Shown: positions 59,601 through 64,000 of the stretch, one piece after another
Layout: each line of letters begins with the position of its first letter
How positions within the stretch are numbered: the stretch's first letter is position 1
Assembly: GCF_013466605.1 (NCBI RefSeq)
Contig: NZ_CP059162.1
Coordinates: 3,968,001-4,032,000 of the forward strand
Reading direction: 5' to 3'
Length of the DNA stretch: 64,000 nt
Source: Pseudomonas chlororaphis subsp. aurantiaca
GTDB taxonomy: Bacteria; Pseudomonadota; Gammaproteobacteria; Pseudomonadales; Pseudomonadaceae
Notes under the pieces: model-generated
Told to the model about the DNA's origin: nothing
The model's database searches: none
Seen by the model: only the letters and a program-made list of their open reading frames with translations
Made by a program: the position numbers and the translations under genes

Positions 59601-62600
59601 TGAGCGCGGGCGTTTTCCTTACGGGGTTCGGTGTAGTTGCTGAACACATCACCCGTCAGACTGCCACCGCTGCGCAGTAACAGGTTGCCACCCTGATCCG
59701 GGTACCAGGCCGCATACAGACTACCCGGGGCCTCGTTGACCAGGGTTTCGTAAGCGGCCGCCGCACTGCCCAGCACACTGTCATCGCTGCCACGACTACG
59801 CGGCTGATCGAAAGCGCCCTGCAGATCACCGGCTCGTGCAGCGGTCGAAGCCCCGGCGGTATAGACCCCATACGACGACTGCATGGCCACATTGCCTGCG
59901 GCCAGCAGGTCCAGGTCCCCGGTACCGGTGCGCAGTACGCTGAAGTTCTGGGTGACCGGTACCACCTTGTTCACCGGACCGACGATGACTTGCTCCGGCG
60001 TGCCGGGAATGGCCTCGCCCAGTGAGGTACACAGGCCTTCGGCACACCAGGATTCATATTCCGCCAGAACCGGTGCCCCCTCGACAAAGCTAGGGTCGAT
60101 CAATACCCCAAGGTCGTTCCACACATAGTTGAAGCGATTGCACATACCTTCGGCGCACCAGGACTCATCCGCCGGCGCAACACGCGTACCCTCAACGAAA
60201 CTCGGGTCGATCAACACCCCCAGTTCATTCCAGAACCAGGCACCTGCCGGACGCTCCGGGGTCCCCGGAATAATGATGGTCTCGTGCCCCTCGAGGACCG
60301 CGTAATGGGTGTCGGCCAGGGTCAGGTCGCCGGCCATCACCGGTTTGATCGCCCGGGTGTCGGCGGCCTGGGTATCGGCCCCCGAAACCAGGCGCATCGA
60401 CCAGGACAACGAGCCCTCCGGCAACAATGAAGCGACGGCCCAATTGCTGCCCTGGCGCCCGCCGGTCACCGTGCGCAGTGGCACCGAAATCACCCCGGAC
60501 GGCAACTTGATATCGGTTTCCGACGGGATCAAGGCCCCCACCTTGAGCGCCAGCGAGCCGGCCAGTTGTACGCCGTCCGGGTTGTTCGGGCCAACGCTGT
60601 CGCGGCTTGGCAGAGGCACCCCGGCCGGCCAGGTCATGGCGCCCAGCGAGGCCGCCGCGGGCAGCCGTGTGCCAGCGTCCAGAGTCGTGCCGCTGGCCAG
60701 GGTCACGGCTTCGCGGATCAGGGTACCGGCGGCATACACCTGATTGCCGGCACTGTCGCGCACGGCCGCTTGCAGTACCGTACCGGCCGGCAGTTCCAGC
60801 GGTGCCTGCAGGGTCGCCTCGACCGGCAGCAAGGTGCCCTGCGCCAGGCGCACCGGCTTGATCGGCAATGCATAGTTGAGGGTCTTGCCGGCCGGGAACA
60901 GGCTACCATCGGCCAGCGTCACACCCGGCCCCGGCACCACCACGTCGCCACCAAAGGCCTGACGACCAGGGGTCAACACCCAGCCGGCATCGTCCGGGGT
61001 CGGCGGTGGTGGCGCAAAACCGTCGTTGATGCTGCCGTAGATGTCCAGGTTGCCCCCGGCGCGAATCACCAGGTTGCCCGGCTCGCCCGAGCCATACACC
61101 GAGGTTTTCTGCGCATGGGGATTGACGCTGGTATAGCGATAACCGGAGAGGTCCAGGTCACCGCTGATCACCAGATCGCCCTGGGTGACGATCTCCAGCC
61201 CCGGGCGCAGGTGAAAGGCGTCGGCATAGGTGGCGTTGTTCAAACCGGCCAGCTTGCCGTTCATCAAGCCGGTATTGCTCAAGGCATTGTCGATAAAGCG
61301 CTGGCTGTCCTGATGCTTGGCGTCCAGGTAGGCCTGGTCGATCACCTGGTACGGCCGACCGCTGGCGGCCGGCGCCGTGCCCTCGGGGGCATCGGTGTAG
61401 CGGGCGGTGCCGTTTACTGCGATGGAGCGAGCACCCAGGATGTTCAGCCGGCCACTGGCATCAATGGCGATATCGCCCAGGGTCGGGTCGCTGGCATCCA
61501 GGCGCGGGGCATTGAGCTCCAGTGTCCCGCGGGCCTGGCCGTCGTACTGGCCAGGCGCCGTACCGGCAACGACCGAGGTGCCGTGGCGCAGGTCGATGCC
61601 TGCGCCGTCGGCCAGGGTCAGTTGACCAAGGCCGGAGTTGAGTTCGACCACCGCACGGTTCGGCGAATCGATGATCTTGCCGTAGCTGTCGACCCGCAGG
61701 GCCGTGCCATGGGTATCGAGCAAGGCACTGCCGGCCAGGGTCAGGCCCTGGCTGGCAGCGAGGCGAATGCTGCCGACCCGCTCACCGCTGGCATCGATGG
61801 TACCCAGCACCGTCAACTGGCCGTTATCCACGGAAACGTTGACTTCGCCGGCCTTGAGTTCGCTGCCGATCGTCAGGTCGCCGCGCTTGATCTGGAAGCT
61901 GCGGGCGCCGAACACCTGGCCCTGGTTGAGACGCTGGTTGAGCGCAGCGAAATCCCCCAGGGTCTGCGCGCGGATATCGACACTGCCAGCCTTGTAAGGC
62001 ACCAGGGTACCGCCGGCGTCGTAATGCCCCGAACTGGCACCGAGCAGTTGGCCTTGCAGGTCCACCTGACCGCCGCCCTCGCCCACGGCCAGCACTTTCA
62101 GATTGCCGCCGTGGTTGTTCTGCGCCGACAGATCGATCAACGACCCAGCCGCCTGGCGGATATCACCCTCGCGGCTTTGCAGGATCACATCGCCGCCCCA
62201 ACTGTATTGGCTGACTTCGTTGAACATGACCTGGCGCCCGGCCAGGTCGAGATGGGCGCGGTCGGTCAGGTTCAACCCATGCTCGGCATTGACCGTCAGC
62301 TTGCCGCTGGGCAGGGCCACGGCGCTGTCCAGTTCGACGTTGTCGCCGGCCAGCAACACTTCAGCGCCAAGGCTGTCGATAACCGGCAACACCGCCTGCT
62401 GGCCCGGTGCGCGACTCAGCCGCAGGTCCCCCCCCGCCGTGATGCGGTTGACCGAACCCGCCTCGCCGGTCAGCAACGGCGTGCTGATATTCAGGTTGCC
62501 GCCGCTGTAGGCGAAGCCCTTGCCGGCTTCATAGGCACCCTGGGACTGATAGACCGCCAGGCTGCCCTTATGGTTGGCGGTCAGGCGTTCGCTGGCACTG

Positions 62601-64000
62601 AGGTTGACGTTGGCAAAGCCCAGGGCCAGGCGTGCGTAGTCGGCCAAAGGATCGGGCTGAGTGTTGGGGCCATAGCCGAATTCGATGCGCCGGGCCTGGA
62701 TCTCCAGGGTGCCGCTGCCGGTGCCGGCACCGTTGGCGATCACCGCAGCGGGCGTACCGGCTACCCCGTTCCAGATCAGGTTACCGGTCTGGATCAGCGC
62801 CACATCGCCGGCCACGCCGTCGCCGTAGATCGCCGGGGTACTGAGCATCAGGTTGTCCAGCATCGACTGGCCGTTGCTGTCCAGGGTGCTCAAGGTGGTG
62901 CTGCCGTAGAAATTCAATGACTGGCCGGCGGTCAACGACAGGGTTTCCAGGGCCGGCGCCCCACTCGCGATATCGCCGCGTAGCAAGCGGTTCATGACGT
63001 CCTGGTTGAGGGTCAGTCCCGACGGCAGTGCATTGCGCGCCTGGGCGGCGGCCAGGGCTTCTGGACTGCCAACATTGATTCCGCCGACCGCCAGAGTCAG
63101 ATGGCGGGTGCCATAACGCACCGCATCACCCAGCCTGAAGGTGTTGGTGGTGGCGAAGGCAATGGTGCCTTGGGAGTACAGCGTGGTTTCGCCCTGGCAG
63201 GCAGCCTGTACACAGTCACCGATCAAGATGCTGCCAGGTCCTCGGCCCGCATCGCCCTCGGTTGGCGCGAGCATTTGCAGTACGCCATTGGAGACGGCCA
63301 GCACGCTGCGAAGTCCGGGTTGGTAGATGAAACCATCGGTGGAATCATAGGCCGCGTCGCCACGGCCCAGGGTGTTGATCGATGCGCCCTGCTCGATTTG
63401 AATCGCGCCTCTGGGCTGGCCGGAAACGAGGAACACTTCAGGGGCCGACAAGGTCACGCCCTGGCGCAACGTCACCGACTCGGCGGCACGGTTCGCGTCG
63501 AAGCCAACAAAATTGCCACCCTGGCCATACACCACGGTCGGCGCTCCGCCAATGCTCATGCGGGCTGTACCAATGGCGTTCAGATCATCGGCATGGAACG
63601 ACACCCCGTTGCCGCTGGCTTTGGCCCCGGCAGGCAGAATCTCGATCGCGCTGCCGCTCGCCCCGGACATCACCTCCAGACTCGCGCCAAAACCACCTTC
63701 GGCCACTGCCGAACGAGCCATCCCGGCGAACTCGAAGCTGCTGGGAGAACCGCTCTGGCCGGCGATCAGGCTGACCCGCAAGGTTTTGCCATCGGCCTCC
63801 AACGCTGCGCGAGGCACGCCCTGGCGCGCGGCATCGCTGCGGACAAAATCGGCATACGGGGTTTCGTTGTACTGCGAGTAACCGCGCAGCACCGCGGCCG
63901 GGGTCAGGATCACCTGACGGGTCAAGGCATCCTGAATCCCGGTCTGGGCAATGGACAGCCGGCCCGCGCTGGACCAGGAACCGTTGCTCATGACCGTGCC
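56612..64000 (-). CDS. pdtA: Giant haemagglutinin-like TpsA exoprotein, N-terminus beyond window
   Basis: At least 2460 residues, open to the right edge. The N-terminal TPS secretion domain (with NPNL-type motifs) is not in the window, so the protein is longer. The visible part is a long beta-helix of filamentous-haemagglutinin type with recurring AGGNLNI/GDIDL-like rungs (ASGDVFIGGSALGG, GNLVIRAGGNLDIYG). The C-terminal portion matches DUF3739 (AGDIDLLAPLGTIDAGEAG, MPSVFSVQVLSFGQERLAP). Two tandem 37-residue units with a WCAEGxC cysteine pair lie near 60030-60240. It should be exported by the TpsB encoded at 52.6-54.3 kb and act as a surface or released adhesin. In P. aeruginosa the counterpart PdtA is induced by phosphate limitation; the promoter is outside this window. 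Confidence 0.93.
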   Translation of the reverse strand, partial: GTVMSNGSWSSAGRLSIAQTGIQDALTRQVILTPAAVLRGYSQYNETPYADFVRSDAARQGVPRAALEADGKTLRVSLIAGQSGSPSSFEFAGMARSAVAEGGFGASLEVMSGASGSAIEILPAGAKASGNGVSFHADDLNAIGTARMSIGGAPTVVYGQGGNFVGFDANRAAESVTLRQGVTLSAPEVFLVSGQPRGAIQIEQGASINTLGRGDAAYDSTDGFIYQPGLRSVLAVSNGVLQMLAPTEGDAGRGPGSILIGDCVQAACQGETTLYSQGTIAFATTNTFRLGDAVRYGTRHLTLAVGGINVGSPEALAAAQARNALPSGLTLNQDVMNRLLRGDIASGAPALETLSLTAGQSLNFYGSTTLSTLDSNGQSMLDNLMLSTPAIYGDGVAGDVALIQTGNLIWNGVAGTPAAVIANGAGTGSGTLEIQARRIEFGYGPNTQPDPLADYARLALGFANVNLSASERLTANHKGSLAVYQSQGAYEAGKGFAYSGGNLNISTPLLTGEAGSVNRITAGGDLRLSRAPGQQAVLPVIDSLGAEVLLAGDNVELDSAVALPSGKLTVNAEHGLNLTDRAHLDLAGRQVMFNEVSQYSWGGDVILQSREGDIRQAAGSLIDLSAQNNHGGNLKVLAVGEGGGQVDLQGQLLGASSGHYDAGGTLVPYKAGSVDIRAQTLGDFAALNQRLNQGQVFGARSFQIKRGDLTIGSELKAGEVNVSVDNGQLTVLGTIDASGERVGSIRLAASQGLTLAGSALLDTHGTALRVDSYGKIIDSPNRAVVELNSGLGQLTLADGAGIDLRHGTSVVAGTAPGQYDGQARGTLELNAPRLDASDPTLGDIAIDASGRLNILGARSIAVNGTARYTDAPEGTAPAASGRPYQVIDQAYLDAKHQDSQRFIDNALSNTGLMNGKLAGLNNATYADAFHLRPGLEIVTQGDLVISGDLDLSGYRYTSVNPHAQKTSVYGSGEPGNLVIRAGGNLDIYGSINDGFAPPPPTPDDAGWVLTPGRQAFGGDVVVPGPGVTLADGSLFPAGKTLNYALPIKPVRLAQGTLLPVEATLQAPLELPAGTVLQAAVRDSAGNQVYAAGTLIREAVTLASGTTLDAGTRLPAAASLGAMTWPAGVPLPSRDSVGPNNPDGVQLAGSLALKVGALIPSETDIKLPSGVISVPLRTVTGGRQGSNWAVASLLPEGSLSWSMRLVSGADTQAADTRAIKPVMAGDLTLADTHYAVLEGHETIIIPGTPERPAGAWFWNELGVLIDPSFVEGTRVAPADESWCAEGMCNRFNYVWNDLGVLIDPSFVEGAPVLAEYESWCAEGLCTSLGEAIPGTPEQVIVGPVNKVVPVTQNFSVLRTGTGDLDLLAAGNVAMQSSYGVYTAGASTAARAGDLQGAFDQPRSRGSDDSVLGSAAAAYETLVNEAPGSLYAAWYPDQGGNLLLRSGGSLTGDVFSNYTEPRKENARAQLASSNLGNWLWRQGTGDTAGVTPIPASWWINFGTYVSGRGVVNTGNPDSSLIAQLPILVGFTGIGTLGGGNLTLDVGRDAGLLSRRGAPNATPSPRSQGLVLAVGSSGRVTPTGELLLTGGGDLDVRVGGDLNPGLSARAATNTSVANPVSTDYTQQDLRLNGVLSNLRGALDLQASSLGGIALNYGSLALFNDSKETRAYDPFNASLGTATGGMVLMLGDATASLATRGDLVLAGTGDPGRTSTENASAFTYDGTSYGTGGYGWFSLWTDRTAINLFSAGGNLTPSVQVGDIDINNNGQPIGNRNSSPTDGRFIFPSQLSAIAASGDVFIGGSALGGASNNQQYSLLLAPSTHGRLDVLAGDSIYAGGYAINQSGASLSAMPTPFAPAFAGWGTDIAPIVTNLSSDGITIPNTKAEFSLFAFGANTANSQFASSDAARFYAVGGDIVGLRSGEILNFTSGSRLGQTWYEAAGPVWMKAGRDIVNSGTTLGMLTEMPSIISSSQGNIMSSGGGTSSGNLFVHNNPGDISIVSAGRDLLFSSFNVAGPGTLEISAGRNILMQDKASVSSLGPVVAGDSRPGASIVMQAGVGAAGLDYLKFVTPYLDPINQAQAGVPLAEQRGKVAKTYETEMLKWLKERFAFEGSGDEARGYFAGLPAEQQRVFARRVYFEELRGGGREYNDANGPRFGSFLRSRNAIASLLPAADVAGNPIVYDGDITLYGGAGVHTLFGGDIQMLTPGGQQVFGIEGEAPPASAGVITQGAGDIQLYSQGSILLGQSRVMTTFGGSILGWSNAGDINAGRGSKTTVIYTPPKRVYDNWGNVTLSSNVPSSGAGIATLAPIAEVPAGDIDLLAPLGTIDAGEAGIRVSGNVNIFALQVVNAANIQTQGKSSGIPVVASVNTGALTSASSAASSATQAAEDVARQQQAAARQNMPSVFSVQVLSFGQERLAPTQDGASRSNPGYNPDSPVQVLGAGPLSDQARQQLTEEERRQLTL
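60030..60240 (-). repeat. Tandem 111-bp (37-residue) repeat inside TpsA
   Basis: Two units share LGVLIDPSFVEG and ESWCAEGxC at an exact 37-residue period. The DNA copies have diverged at third positions, so the duplication is old and maintained. Each unit has two Cys four residues apart, rare in such adhesins. Confidence 0.85.

Overview
The window is a gene-dense, high-GC stretch of a Pseudomonas chromosome, most likely of the P. fluorescens / chlororaphis / protegens group. The evidence is the gene content (GlgE-type trehalose/glycogen cluster, muxABC-opmB efflux operon, mucR, DUF3203 and DUF934 genes, an orphan ccoN4-type oxidase subunit, and a two-partner secretion locus arranged like P. 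aeruginosa PA0690-PA0701) and Pseudomonas-type REP palindromes in many intergenic gaps. All identifications come from reading the sequence and from family knowledge; no database search was run. No rRNA, tRNA, CRISPR array, intact insertion sequence or prophage was recognised.

Region 1 (1-17 kb) is alpha-glucan and trehalose metabolism. On the plus strand lie treY (5' end cut by the window), a DUF2934 protein and glgX, followed by a PIG-L deacetylase-like protein, a YbhP-like endonuclease/exonuclease/phosphatase protein and a passenger-poor autotransporter barrel. On the minus strand glgE, a treS-maltokinase fusion and glgB form the GlgE route: trehalose to maltose to maltose-1-phosphate to linear and then branched alpha-glucan. 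GlgX and TreY handle breakdown and return to trehalose.

Region 2 (17-24.6 kb) holds MgtC-like and DUF3203 genes, ccoG, a MocR-type regulator, a short-chain dehydrogenase and the MHYT-GGDEF-EAL protein MucR. Region 3 (24.7-34.4 kb) is the four-gene muxABC-opmB RND operon, whose genes overlap by 4 bp, plus tpx with a clear terminator. Region 4 (34.4-37 kb) holds a truncated SRPBCC-type gene next to an AT-rich patch with a dyad, a DUF3313 lipoprotein and an unknown membrane protein. Region 5 (37.2-44.5 kb) holds a DUF934 protein, a sulfite-reductase haemoprotein, orphan CcoN4 and its small partner, an AraC regulator, an Asp/Glu racemase and a GNAT acetyltransferase. CcoG/MocR in region 2 and these DUF934/reductase/CcoN4 genes correspond to one cluster in P. 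aeruginosa (PA4129-PA4134), here split by about 16 kb.

Region 6 (44.6-64 kb) is a two-partner secretion locus on the minus strand. In transcription order it has a giant haemagglutinin-like TpsA exoprotein (N-terminus beyond the window), a strong terminator, a lipoprotein, a Phd/transposase-like hybrid protein, a TpsB transporter, a DUF2341-LamG-ExbB fusion, ExbD, a TonB-like protein, a porin-like barrel, a coiled-coil periplasmic protein, a YbjN-like protein, a PpiC-type prolyl isomerase and a LysR regulator. A dedicated ExbBD-TonB energy module inside a secretion operon is the most unusual system here.
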